Positions 1-6,947 are shown, counted from the first letter of the stretch. The stretch: DNA of 12,393 bases from an uncultured Candidatus Midichloriaceae bacterium (GCA_905479795.1 CAJQNX010000045.1:1-12393); one strand, 5' to 3'. Numbers and translations: made by a program. Notes: a model not told the origin generated them from the sequence alone.

Positions 1-32
1 CATCCACCTACTAAAGCATTACTAAAATTCAT
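1..32 (-). CDS. Possible start of a divergent gene, cut by the window edge
   Basis: Read on the minus strand from an ATG at 30-32, the sequence gives Met-Asn-Phe-Ser-Asn-Ala-Leu-Val-Gly-Gly and stays open to the edge. This would suit the N-terminus of a membrane or exported protein divergent from the outer-membrane gene. Ten codons are too few to identify it, and no clear Shine-Dalgarno precedes the ATG. The plus strand is also open from base 1 to a TAA at 88-90, so the fragment could instead be the tail of a plus-strand gene. Confidence 0.2.
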   Translation of the reverse strand, partial: MNFSNALVGG

Positions 33-51
33 CCGCACTAATTCAAAACAC

Positions 52-92
52 AAAGTGTATTATTTTCACCACACTTTAAAAAAACTTTAAAG
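52..92. repeat. Inverted repeat and direct repeats upstream of the outer-membrane gene
   Basis: AAAGTGT at 52-58 and ACACTTT at 71-77 are perfect 7-bp inverted arms with a 12-base gap. ACTTTAAA is directly repeated at 73-80 and 84-91. They lie in the spacer before the porin-like gene and could be a regulator site or a weak terminator for an upstream gene. No T-run follows the arms on the plus strand, so the terminator reading is weak. Confidence 0.3.
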
Positions 93-180
93 AAAATCCT
101 AATTTTCATTTGCACTATGCATATATATGGTATTTAACTGTCATCAATTAAGAATTTTTTGTTCTTAGGAAATAATAAAA

Positions 181-184
181 AAGG
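181..184 (+). promoter_or_regulatory. Ribosome binding site of the outer-membrane protein gene
   Basis: AAGG lies 9 bases before the ATG at 194, after an A-run. It supports that start, which is also the one that gives a textbook signal peptide. A small hairpin in the leader (TAAGAA at 149-154 pairing with TTCTTA at 162-167) sits just upstream. No convincing -35/-10 pair could be fixed in the leader. Confidence 0.55.
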
Positions 185-193
185 TAATTAATA

Positions 194-1045
194 ATGAAAA
201 AAATACTACTTACAACAATTGCTGTTGCAGCATTTGCACAAGGTGCATCAGCTTTAGAAGCTGGCAAAATGTACATGAGAGCTGATCTTGGTTACAATTT
301 TTCAAGCCCAAAATTAGGTGACAAAATTGCTACAGGAAAAGACAAAACTGACGGAATTTTTCAAAAAACAAGCCAAAGCAATAGACTAAAAGGCTTTGCT
401 GGCGACATCGGTTTTGGTTATGCTCTTTCTGACAGCATCAGAACAGACGTTACACTTAACATGTCTCAAGGTAAAAAAACACTTAAAGATGTCACACTTT
501 CAAACACAATAGGCAAAGTTTCTAAGGATGCTTATGGCAAAGACGGCAAATATATTGCTAAACCAGCAACAGGAACAGGAACTGATGGATTATTAACATC
601 AAAAGTTAGCCTTAAGGAGAAAAAATTAGGTTTAATGGCTAATGCTTATTATGACTTCAACAATGCTTCAGAATTCACTCCATACGTAATGGCTGGTGTT
701 GGTGTTAGCAGAGGTTCATTAGAAGCGAAAATTTCAGGTTATGAAACAGGAACAACTGGAGATCTTAAAACAGCTTCTGAAACAATCAAATCTAAAAACT
801 CAACAAGCATTGCTTACCAAGTTGGTGTTGGTGTTGGATATGAAATGTCAAAAGATATTTTCTTAGACGTTGGATACAAAATGTCTGGAACATCTGGAAG
901 CTACAAGTTTAAAAAAGCTGACTTAGCTGCTGCTGAAGGAACAACTGAAGCTGGAATTTTAAACGGTATTGCTACAGATAAAAATAAATTTGGTTCTCCA
1001 AAATTACAACACACTTTAACTGCTGGTGTTAGATTTGCATTCTAA
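194..1045 (+). CDS. Opacity-type outer-membrane beta-barrel protein
   Basis: This is a secreted 283-residue protein, predicted to be an outer-membrane barrel of the opacity/Omp25 type. Residues 1-20 form a signal peptide: Lys-Lys, a hydrophobic core, then Gln-Gly-Ala-Ser-Ala with cleavage before Leu21. The mature part alternates short amphipathic strands (for example around 26-36, 68-90, 145-175, 205-232 and 272-283) with hydrophilic Lys/Thr/Ser-rich loops. That pattern suits about eight strands. The chain ends in Val-Arg-Phe-Ala-Phe; a terminal Phe is the usual signal for the BAM insertion machinery. It has its own leader and terminator, so it is probably monocistronic. Such proteins are abundant surface antigens in Rickettsiales, but the ligand or role here is unknown. 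Family assignment is solid; exact function is not. Confidence 0.85.
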   Translation: MKKILLTTIAVAAFAQGASALEAGKMYMRADLGYNFSSPKLGDKIATGKDKTDGIFQKTSQSNRLKGFAGDIGFGYALSDSIRTDVTLNMSQGKKTLKDVTLSNTIGKVSKDAYGKDGKYIAKPATGTGTDGLLTSKVSLKEKKLGLMANAYYDFNNASEFTPYVMAGVGVSRGSLEAKISGYETGTTGDLKTASETIKSKNSTSIAYQVGVGVGYEMSKDIFLDVGYKMSGTSGSYKFKKADLAAAEGTTEAGILNGIATDKNKFGSPKLQHTLTAGVRFAF

Positions 1046-1088
1046 TTTAACTGATTGTTAAATTAAAATTCATTTCTTACCTAGAAAT
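1044..1088 (+). repeat. Two small hairpins after the outer-membrane gene
   Basis: AATTTAAC at 1044-1051 pairs perfectly with GTTAAATT at 1057-1064 and overlaps the stop codon. ATTTCT at 1072-1077 pairs with AGAAAT at 1083-1088. With the terminator that follows, the 3' end would carry three consecutive stem-loops. They are AT-rich and weak, and may protect the mRNA end; this is inference. Confidence 0.4.
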
Positions 1089-1100
1089 AAATTTCATCGA

Positions 1101-1131
1101 AGCCTTAGGTTAACCTCCTAAGGCTTTTTTT
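1101..1131 (+). terminator. Intrinsic terminator of the outer-membrane gene
   Basis: AGCCTTAGG at 1101-1109 pairs perfectly with CCTAAGGCT at 1117-1125 around a 7-base loop, followed by a run of T to 1131. It is the most GC-rich stem in the area and the best terminator in the window. It separates the barrel gene from the toxin-antitoxin unit. Confidence 0.9.
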
Positions 1132-1153
1132 ATGCCATAAATTCCCCACTACC

Positions 1154-1181
1154 TTGCAAAATTCTTATTTCACTATAAAAT
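1154..1181 (+). promoter_or_regulatory. Likely promoter of the yefM-yoeB operon
   Basis: TTGCAA at 1154-1159 and TAAAAT at 1176-1181 are separated by 16 bases and match the sigma-70 consensus at 4 of 6 and 5 of 6 positions. Transcription would start near 1188, directly at the edge of the palindrome at 1190-1209, which fits repression by the antitoxin complex. Confidence 0.5.
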
Positions 1182-1189
1182 TATGTTGT

Positions 1190-1220
1190 CCATATAAGTA
1201 CTTATATGGTAACTTAGTTA
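1190..1220. promoter_or_regulatory. Operator-like palindromes of the toxin-antitoxin operon
   Basis: Positions 1190-1209 are a perfect 20-bp palindrome with half-site CCATATAAGT and a GTAC core. A second, shorter inverted repeat (TAACT, one base, AGTTA) follows at 1210-1220. The E. coli yefM-yoeB operator likewise has a long and a short palindrome, with TGTACA cores, bound by YefM and the YefM-YoeB complex. Position and layout therefore suggest autoregulation here. Binding itself is inferred. Confidence 0.65.
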
Positions 1221-1246
1221 TATTAATTAGTTAATCAAAATTGATT

Positions 1247-1501
1247 ATGGATGCGATAACGTACACTAAAGCAAGAAAAAATTTTACTCAAACGATGAAT
1301 AAAGTATGTGATGACCATGCACCGCTTATTATCACACGACAAAATCAAAAACCGATTGTGATGATGTCACTTGAGGATTATAACTCGATAGAAGAAACTC
1401 TATATTTATTAAAAAATTCCAAAAATGCATCACGCTTATCAAAGGCGCTGGATGATTTAAAACAAAACAATTTTTCCCATCAAAAACTAATCGAAGAATG
1501 A
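1247..1501 (+). CDS. yefM: Antitoxin of the Phd/YefM family
   Basis: The 84-residue antitoxin neutralises the YoeB endoribonuclease encoded next to it and, by family knowledge, binds operator DNA through its N-terminal domain. It resembles E. coli YefM along its length: Ala-Ile-Thr-Tyr-Thr-Lys-Ala-Arg at the start, the Asp-His-Ala-Pro-Leu-Ile-Ile-Thr-Arg-Gln block near residues 24-33, Met-Ser-Leu-Glu-Asp-Tyr, and the Glu-Glu-Thr-Leu-Tyr-Leu-Leu stretch before a flexible C-terminal tail that would wrap the toxin. A TTG at 1241 lies in frame, but the ATG at 1247 gives the usual family N-terminus and is preferred; neither has a strong ribosome site. The stop overlaps the toxin ATG by 4 bases (ATGA), which suggests translational coupling. 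Confidence 0.92.
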   Translation: MDAITYTKARKNFTQTMNKVCDDHAPLIITRQNQKPIVMMSLEDYNSIEETLYLLKNSKNASRLSKALDDLKQNNFSHQKLIEE

Positions 1502-1752
1502 ATTTATCATTTTTACCAGATGCTTGGGATGACTATTTATATTGGCAAAAAACTGACAAAAAAATATTAAAACGCATAAATGAGCTCATCAAAGCAACGA
1601 TTAAAGAGCCGTTTTGCGGAATTGGCAAACCTGAACCACTAAAATTTGCCCTAATAAATTGTTGGTCACGAAGAATCAATTTCGAACATAGGCTTGTATA
1701 TAAAATACAGGATAATAATTTAATCATTTTGCAGTGCCGTTATCATTATTAG
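1498..1752 (+). CDS. yoeB: YoeB toxin, ribosome-dependent mRNA interferase
   Basis: The 84-residue toxin is the same length as E. coli YoeB and is nearly collinear with it. Members of this RelE-like family cut mRNA in the ribosomal A site when the antitoxin is degraded. Residues known to matter in E. coli YoeB are present at the same numbers: Glu46 (in Gly-Lys-Pro-Glu-Pro-Leu-Lys), Glu63, Arg65 (in Glu-His-Arg-Leu-Val-Tyr) and the C-terminal His83-Tyr84 of Cys-Arg-Tyr-His-Tyr. The Trp-Ser-Arg-Arg-Ile segment at 56-60 is also conserved. No frameshift or premature stop is seen, so the toxin should be active. It starts inside the yefM stop codon and ends 26 bases from the convergent portal gene. 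Confidence 0.94.
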   Translation: MNLSFLPDAWDDYLYWQKTDKKILKRINELIKATIKEPFCGIGKPEPLKFALINCWSRRINFEHRLVYKIQDNNLIILQCRYHY

Positions 1753-1778
1753 ATTACCTAGCTGCATAAACGAAAAGC

Positions 1779-2993
1779 CTATTTCATTTCATCGCCGCCT
1801 TTGATGGGAGCCAATCCCACTTGTTTGCGTTTTTCATTGGTAGTCATAAAACTTACTTTTTCCAACCGCTCCCAAATTGCCTCTCTTTTGCTTGCCATGG
1901 CTGATATATTATCCTTGTCCAGTTTAAGTATAAATTCATCTTTACATAATTTTGCAAGCCATCTTCCTATGTGGTCAATGGTGTTTTCAGCGAGTGGCAG
2001 GATAGTTTGCTCCCAAAGCGCCGCTCTTGCTTCAACCAAATTGCTATAAGTATTATCTCCAGGAATTCCCAATAATTGTGGTGGAACGCCGAAAGCAAGG
2101 GCAATGTCTCGTGCGGCACTGTGTTTTCCTTCAATAAAATCCATATCTTTTGGGGACAGGCTAATCTCCTTCCAATCCAGCCCTCCCTCAAGTATCATTG
2201 GTTTGCCCGCATTTACTGAACCTGTAAAATCTTCTGCTATCATCTCTTTTAACCTCCCAAATTGTTCATCTGATAATTCGGATGGTCTGCCATCAGCCCC
2301 CTTCACAACAATTGCACCACTTGGTCTTGCCCCATTCTGCAGCAACGCCTGATTCCAAGCAGCCGCATTGTTATGCTGGTCAATGCTATAAGCTGCAGCT
2401 TCAATTGCAGAAAGACCGTACCAATCAGAAATGGGATGACTATTCTTAATATGCAAAACTCTGGATAATCCATGGATTTGATCAACAGAAAAAACTTGCT
2501 CTCTTTTGTCAACTTTATATTGATATCCGATTGGTAAAAAATTATCTCCCGCTATTACATTCACCCTATCGGGTCTTAAGCTATAAATTTCCTTGGGCAA
2601 TTTATTTGTATTTGAAGCCGATAAAACGTAGGAATTTCCACTAATCAATCTATATAAATACAGACTTTCTAAAAATTCACTTTTATTTTGATGTGGATTT
2701 GGTTTATATAAAAGCCCAATAATTGGATGATTATCAATCGGATGTCCTTTGTAATCAAACACCTTTAAGCCAATTGACGCAGCTGCCCCTGCTATCATAT
2801 TAATCGCCCTATATGCAACAACATTTTTTGTATAAGCTTCCTCTGCAAATTGTTGATAATTCCTTTCCATCCACACTGGTTTACCAATATTATAAAAATA
2901 TGAATTTGATTGCGAAGTGTTACTTTTTAAATTTTCTGTAAGACTTTTTTTATTCTTATTCATTACTGATTTAATGCTTTGTAAAAACTTCAT
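1779..2993 (-). CDS. HK97-family portal protein, gene-transfer-agent type
   Basis: At 404 residues this is a full-length portal, the ring at the capsid vertex through which DNA is packaged. Diagnostic stretches are Val-Ala-Tyr-Arg-Ala-Ile-Asn-Met-Ile-Ala (59-68), Lys-Pro-Asn-Pro (97-100), Leu-Ile-Ser-Gly-Asn-Ser-Tyr (116-122), Ala-Arg-Pro-Ser-Gly-Ala-Ile (222-228), Glu-Gly-Gly-Leu-Asp-Trp-Lys (269-275), Ala-Phe-Gly-Val-Pro-Pro (300-305) and Gly-Ile-Pro-Gly-Asp-Asn-Thr-Tyr (309-316). From memory these closely follow the Rhodobacter capsulatus GTA portal. No terminase, protease or capsid gene flanks it. Isolated, intact GTA-type genes scattered over the chromosome are known from Rickettsiales, and this fits that pattern better than a prophage. 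The ATG at 2993 has no clear ribosome site. Upstream, 94 bp separate it from the divergent dipeptidase gene. Confidence 0.92.
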   Translation of the reverse strand: MKFLQSIKSVMNKNKKSLTENLKSNTSQSNSYFYNIGKPVWMERNYQQFAEEAYTKNVVAYRAINMIAGAAASIGLKVFDYKGHPIDNHPIIGLLYKPNPHQNKSEFLESLYLYRLISGNSYVLSASNTNKLPKEIYSLRPDRVNVIAGDNFLPIGYQYKVDKREQVFSVDQIHGLSRVLHIKNSHPISDWYGLSAIEAAAYSIDQHNNAAAWNQALLQNGARPSGAIVVKGADGRPSELSDEQFGRLKEMIAEDFTGSVNAGKPMILEGGLDWKEISLSPKDMDFIEGKHSAARDIALAFGVPPQLLGIPGDNTYSNLVEARAALWEQTILPLAENTIDHIGRWLAKLCKDEFILKLDKDNISAMASKREAIWERLEKVSFMTTNEKRKQVGLAPIKGGDEMK

Positions 2994-3087
2994 GCTATAT
3001 GTGGCTACAATTATTTGACCTTATATTTTCCATACTACTTGCTTTTATAGTCTCAGGAAGTATGCTTTATAAATAAAACTCTATTTT

Positions 3088-3699
3088 ATGCATAAGGATT
3101 TTGTATATATAAATGATGTTGCGCCTGAGATCATCACAGATATCAGATACGCCACAACCAATAATTTCACTGGCAAAGTTGTTATTGGATATGAAAAAGA
3201 TGTCTGCATCATGACATTAAAAGCTGCAAAAATTCTTAAGCAAATCAATGCAGAACTTAATCAATATGGCATGAATTTGAAAATCTTTGATGCTTATAGA
3301 CCAAAAATGGCTGCAAAAAGCTTTTTAGATTGGGCTAATTCCAATGAGGATAATTTAAATACAAAAGAAATATATTACCCAAATATCAATCGCTCTGAAA
3401 CAATTGGTAATTACATCGCAGATACTCTTTCAACACATTCAAGAGGAAGTACTGTAGATTTAACAATAATTGAAAAAAATACTAATAATGAATTGGAAAT
3501 GGGAACTATTTTTGATTTTTTTGATAAAATTGCTAATACTGCAAATCCAAATATATCCAATGAAGCCAAAAAAAATAGGCTGCTGCTTAAGTCAGTAATG
3601 GAAAAATATGGATTTCAAAATTTATGGAAGGAGTGGTGGCACTATACATTAATAGATGAACCGTTTAGAGATGAATATTTCAACTTTATTGTAAAATAA
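3088..3699 (+). CDS. D-alanyl-D-alanine dipeptidase, VanX/DdpX family (M15D)
   Basis: This 203-residue zinc peptidase is predicted to cleave the D-Ala-D-Ala dipeptide. All residues known from VanX are visible and nearly at the same numbers: Arg71 (Ala-Tyr-Arg-Pro), zinc ligands His117 and Asp124 in Ser-Thr-His-Ser-Arg-Gly-Ser-Thr-Val-Asp-Leu-Thr, catalytic Glu182 and third ligand His185 in Glu-Trp-Trp-His. The length matches the cytoplasmic family members, and there is no signal peptide, so cytoplasmic peptidoglycan-precursor turnover or recycling is likely. No vanA/vanH partner is nearby, so a resistance role is unlikely. An in-frame stop at 3070-3072 limits the start to the ATG at 3088, which lacks a good ribosome site. 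It converges on the response regulator with only 6 bases between the stop codons. Confidence 0.9.
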   Translation: MHKDFVYINDVAPEIITDIRYATTNNFTGKVVIGYEKDVCIMTLKAAKILKQINAELNQYGMNLKIFDAYRPKMAAKSFLDWANSNEDNLNTKEIYYPNINRSETIGNYIADTLSTHSRGSTVDLTIIEKNTNNELEMGTIFDFFDKIANTANPNISNEAKKNRLLLKSVMEKYGFQNLWKEWWHYTLIDEPFRDEYFNFIVK

Positions 3700-3705
3700 A
3701 TAACT

Positions 3706-4170
3706 TTATCTAGAGAGTAAATCTTTCACCTCTGGTATTAAAAATTTATACATATCGGTTTTATGAATAATGGAATTAAACATTTTTAAAATATCATTGT
3801 CCTTATTTCTTGTAAAAAACAAATTATTGTATTGTGATAATAAAATGATAGGAATGTTTTGAAAGTCTTTTTTTGATTTAACTTTTTTTGCGAACTCAAC
3901 ACCATTAAAGTTAGGCATCTGATAATCAGTTATCATTAAATCTAAGAATTTGGCTCCGTAATGCATTATCAAATCCATAGCTTCAAAAGCATCCGAAGCT
4001 GATATAATATTATAATCTTGCTTTTTTAATAACGATATTACTAAATTTCTAACATATGTGTTATCTTCAACAATCAATATATTGCTTTGCTTATTTGGCT
4101 TCACTAATTTTACAGTCATGTTTTCTTTAAAATATCCTTCTCTCATATGCCGCTCTAGTACTATATACAT
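3706..4170 (-). CDS. Single-domain response regulator (receiver domain)
   Basis: The 154-residue protein is almost entirely a CheY-like receiver preceded by about 28 extra residues. The phosphorylation site is complete: acidic pair Glu35-Asp36 (Ile-Leu-Ile-Val-Glu-Asp), phosphoacceptor Asp82 in Ile-Thr-Asp-Tyr-Gln-Met-Pro, Ser112 at the end of strand 4 and Lys137. No DNA-binding or enzymatic output domain follows, so it probably acts by phosphotransfer or protein contact, like DivK or CheY. No histidine kinase is in the window. The ATG at 4170 has an excellent ribosome site, which supports the N-terminal extension. Internal Met9 and Met18 are less well placed. Its partner and pathway cannot be named from the sequence. 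Confidence 0.85.
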   Translation of the reverse strand: MYIVLERHMREGYFKENMTVKLVKPNKQSNILIVEDNTYVRNLVISLLKKQDYNIISASDAFEAMDLIMHYGAKFLDLMITDYQMPNFNGVEFAKKVKSKKDFQNIPIILLSQYNNLFFTRNKDNDILKMFNSIIHKTDMYKFLIPEVKDLLSR

Positions 4171-4175
4171 ATATA

Positions 4176-4181
4176 TCCTCT
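4176..4181 (-). promoter_or_regulatory. Ribosome binding site of the response regulator
   Basis: AGAGGA on the minus strand lies 5 bases before the ATG at 4168-4170. It decides in favour of the longest start and so shows that the extra N-terminal residues of the receiver protein are really translated. Confidence 0.7.
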
Positions 4182-4450
4182 TTAAGGCAAGTTATTCAAT
4201 AAAAGATAGAAAGAGTTGTTTTATATTAAAAAACCCATAACAAGAGATAGTCTAAGTCTCTTAGTTTCACGATTTAGTCTGACTAACATATCCTGCAAAA
4301 AATCTTTTTCAACTGTTAATTTTCCTATTTTTGCATGCAGTTTTTTATTTGTTATTTCTGACCTTTCATGTTTGATAAAAATACACTACTCATATTATCT
4401 CAGAATTTATATTTTCCTTCCTATTTAGTTTTTTAGCACCCCCTCTCTCA
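4182..4450. other. Gene-free spacer with small inverted repeats
   Basis: No convincing gene is seen here. Between about 4242 and 4286 there are clustered small dyads: AAGAGA with TCTCTT, CTAAG-TCT-CTTAG, and TTAGTC-T-GACTAA at 4274-4286. TAGTCT also occurs twice. They lie upstream of the response regulator and could be regulator sites or RNA structure. The open frames on the plus strand lack ribosome sites and family resemblance. Confidence 0.35.
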
Positions 4451-4552
4451 CCTCTAGATATATACAGCAGGATTATTGTTGGATACAGGCTTAAAAATAG
4501 TTTGTGTACTGAAAGCTATAAATCAGCATTAGAAGATGCAATATTAAAATAA
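4451..4552 (+). pseudogene. Fragment of an IS3-like transposase (integrase core)
   Basis: Read in the frame starting at 4451 and ending at the TAA at 4550-4552, 33 codons give Leu-Asp-Ile-Tyr-Ser-Arg-Ile-Ile-Val-Gly-Tyr-Arg-Leu followed by Lys-Asn-Ser-Leu and Ser-Ala-Leu-Glu-Asp-Ala-Ile. This matches, from memory, the block after the second catalytic Asp in the rve/DDE domain of IS3-family OrfB: Asp-hydrophobic-Tyr-Ser-Arg-Lys-Ile-Val-Gly-Trp, then Leu-x-x-Ala-Leu-x-x-Ala-Ile. Nothing transposase-like precedes or follows, so only a scrap is left. Inverted arms AGATGCAA (4534-4541) and TTGCATCT (4571-4578) flank its end. A chance match is possible, because the fragment is short. Confidence 0.45.
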
Positions 4553-4592
4553 ATTATTCTCTATTCTTCTTTGCATCTAAGCTATCAAGCAC

Positions 4593-6923
4593 CTATTCAG
4601 CATTTACACAAAGTTCTCTAAATTGAACCTCTCCTCCATCAAAATGCAAATTATCAGTAAAAAACCCACCATCTACGCAACCCTTTTCGTTATGATATAT
4701 TGTTAAAATAGTGGATTCATTACAAAACTCTTTTAATTCAATCATCATTATTGACTTTGTAGCAGGATCTAGAGGAGCTAAAATTTCATCAAGCAGTAAG
4801 ACATCAGGACATTTTTCATGTAAAAATACTTGTCTAATTAACTCCACTTTAATTTTTTCACCTCCAGAAATTTCCTTATACCAATCATGCTGCTCCGTAT
4901 CTAGTGTGTTATTTAAATTGTTATTTTCATCTTTGTATAATAACTTAAACTTTTTTGCATATTCTAAAATTTTATCCCTTAAACTATCATATTTTTCTTT
5001 TGATATATTAGATAATTCAAATTTTGTCATTTTGATAAACCATTCAAAAGGAATGGTGTATAGCGGACAATATAAATTCTGATTTATCAATACAAATTCA
5101 TTTGCAGAATAATTTATTTTACCATCAAATTTTTTAAAACCAAAATCACTTAAGAAGTGTTCTTGAGAAATAATAATATCGAAAAAAGATGATTTGCCAC
5201 TTCCATTTCCACCAGTTATAGCATAAACATGACCTTTTTCAAATTTTATATCATTCATCTTAATATTAATTATTTTTGCGTCGTTTCCTCGTGCATATGA
5301 TAAAAATTCAATATGTAGAAGAGTATCTTCTTCATTTTTTATGAAACTAATATTATTTAAATAAATAGATTTTTTTTCAATTTTTAATATGAATTCATCT
5401 ACAATTTGAACATCATCCGATAACCTCTCCAATTGTGATTTTTTGCTTAATCTATATGACCATGCTCCAAAAGCAGAGTGCATTGCACTAGAATAAAGTA
5501 GTATTTCTTCTCCTTTGATAAATTTTTGATAAAATAAATAACCCGAAAAAATTTGAGTAATTGCCCTCTGCGCAGAATAAACATAATTGTGTGCAACATA
5601 ATCAAACATGGAATCAATTTTTTTATATATTTCTAAATTTGTTTCGATATCTCTACTATTTTTTACTATATCTACCCATTTTTCCGCTGTTATTTTATTT
5701 AATTTTTTATCAGAGCTGATCACAAAACTATTTTTGACATCGTGTTCAACTAATTTTGTTAGTCTTCCAGTGATAAAATCCAAAAATTTTTTTTGATCCA
5801 ATATGTGCTTACTTAGAAAATCTTTTACATAAGAAGTAATCTGATTTATTTGATTTAATCCATACAAAGCAGGCAGAATAACATGAGCATGCTTTATAAG
5901 TGCAGTTGATAATAAGATAAAATCAGGTATATTAGATACAAAATCTTTAAAATCTCCGTTGATATTTATAATAGCTGAACATAATTTTTCATTAAATTGA
6001 TTTAATGTTAAATCAGAATTATCTAATATTACAATCCCACTTGCTCCAGCATATTTAGTAAATTCACTAGAATATTTTTTTAATACTTCTCCTAGCTGAT
6101 TATTAGATATAATAGTAGTTGTTGTGTATGTGGCTGCAAAGGGTAATAGTGAAAATGTTATGTAGCTACCAGTTGATAGTAAAAAAGCTATAAAAGCCTC
6201 TTTGTCACTAACCTTTAATAGCTCCTGTGCTAATCTACTCCCTTTTATCACACTATCATTTGCTGCAAAACCAATTGCCAGTTTTGCAAACAATACTGTA
6301 CGTCCTAATACATTAATATCTGCGTCTAATTCAGTTTTATTACTAAATCTTAGCATTTTATATACATCATAGAACTCATTTAAGGGTAAAATTTGATTTA
6401 AAAATTCGTATCCACATCCATCATCATTCTGTACTTGGTAAAGTGAAATAGAAGAAGCTAAAGCTGCGATAGAAAATGTGGCTAAAGTATTTTGATTACT
6501 AACAATTTCCCCAAATTTGTATCCAACAAATCCAGATCCTGAAACAATTCCAAATCTAAAAGTGTTGTCTGTTAATAAAGTGGTATTAACATCGTTTTTA
6601 TTTAAGTATTCAAATCCTGTATAAGATGCTACAAAAGAGAAAGCAGTTGCAAACATTTTATAAGATGGAAATAAAGTTGCACCTAGCACTGCAATCTCTG
6701 AAGAATAGATTAAATTATCATTTTCAACTATTTCGTATTCTTTCAAAACAAATTCGTTGAACAACTCAAATGAGATTAATCCTGCTGCCTTTATAAAGCT
6801 ATGCGATAGAGTTTCACCATTTCTTTTTATATATAAATTAGCAATAAATTTTAAAGCTAGAGAATGAAAAATTTGATTGTTATTAGTATATAAAGATGTT
6901 GTAAAATTTATAATTTTATTCAT
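4593..6923 (-). CDS. ABC ATPase fused to a divergent membrane region
   Basis: The 776-residue protein has one C-terminal ABC nucleotide-binding domain (about 515-776) with every motif intact: Walker A Gly-Gly-Asn-Gly-Ser-Gly-Lys-Ser-Ser (571-579), Q-loop Gln615, signature Ile-Ser-Gly-Gly-Glu-Lys (685-690), Walker B Val-Leu-Leu-Leu-Asp-Glu (708-713), D-loop Leu-Asp-Pro (718-720) and switch His744. The N-terminal 500 residues contain hydrophobic stretches near 73-107, 122-163, 203-222, 243-272, 333-358 and 451-487. The segment Ala-Phe-Gly-Ala-Trp-Ser-Tyr-Arg-Leu-Ser (484-493), followed by an Arg-Leu-rich linker, recalls the end of the SbmA/YddA/ABCD-type membrane domain. That relation is a guess, and the chain is about 200 residues longer than usual half-transporters. 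A short AAAGAAAG precedes the ATG by 4 bases. The substrate is unknown. Confidence 0.75.
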   Translation of the reverse strand: MNKIINFTTSLYTNNNQIFHSLALKFIANLYIKRNGETLSHSFIKAAGLISFELFNEFVLKEYEIVENDNLIYSSEIAVLGATLFPSYKMFATAFSFVASYTGFEYLNKNDVNTTLLTDNTFRFGIVSGSGFVGYKFGEIVSNQNTLATFSIAALASSISLYQVQNDDGCGYEFLNQILPLNEFYDVYKMLRFSNKTELDADINVLGRTVLFAKLAIGFAANDSVIKGSRLAQELLKVSDKEAFIAFLLSTGSYITFSLLPFAATYTTTTIISNNQLGEVLKKYSSEFTKYAGASGIVILDNSDLTLNQFNEKLCSAIININGDFKDFVSNIPDFILLSTALIKHAHVILPALYGLNQINQITSYVKDFLSKHILDQKKFLDFITGRLTKLVEHDVKNSFVISSDKKLNKITAEKWVDIVKNSRDIETNLEIYKKIDSMFDYVAHNYVYSAQRAITQIFSGYLFYQKFIKGEEILLYSSAMHSAFGAWSYRLSKKSQLERLSDDVQIVDEFILKIEKKSIYLNNISFIKNEEDTLLHIEFLSYARGNDAKIINIKMNDIKFEKGHVYAITGGNGSGKSSFFDIIISQEHFLSDFGFKKFDGKINYSANEFVLINQNLYCPLYTIPFEWFIKMTKFELSNISKEKYDSLRDKILEYAKKFKLLYKDENNNLNNTLDTEQHDWYKEISGGEKIKVELIRQVFLHEKCPDVLLLDEILAPLDPATKSIMMIELKEFCNESTILTIYHNEKGCVDGGFFTDNLHFDGGEVQFRELCVNAE

Positions 6924-6947
6924 AAAACTTTCTTTAATTATAATTTG

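Noticed and set aside
110..136. TTGCAC and TATTTA as promoter of the outer-membrane gene
   Set aside because: The 15-base spacing and weak -10 make the match unconvincing in such AT-rich DNA.
1967..2512. Additional open frames on both strands within the portal gene
   Set aside because: They are shadows of the well-supported portal coding frame.
3015..3051. TTGACC and TATAGT as a promoter for the dipeptidase gene
   Set aside because: The spacing of 25 bases is too long for a sigma-70 promoter, and no better pair was found.
4216..4428. Plus-strand open frame of 70 codons in the regulator-ABC spacer
   Set aside because: No ribosome site, biased composition and no recognisable motif.
4534..4578. 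Inverted arms AGATGCAA/TTGCATCT as terminator of the ABC gene
   Set aside because: The loop is 29 bases and no T-run follows on the minus strand.
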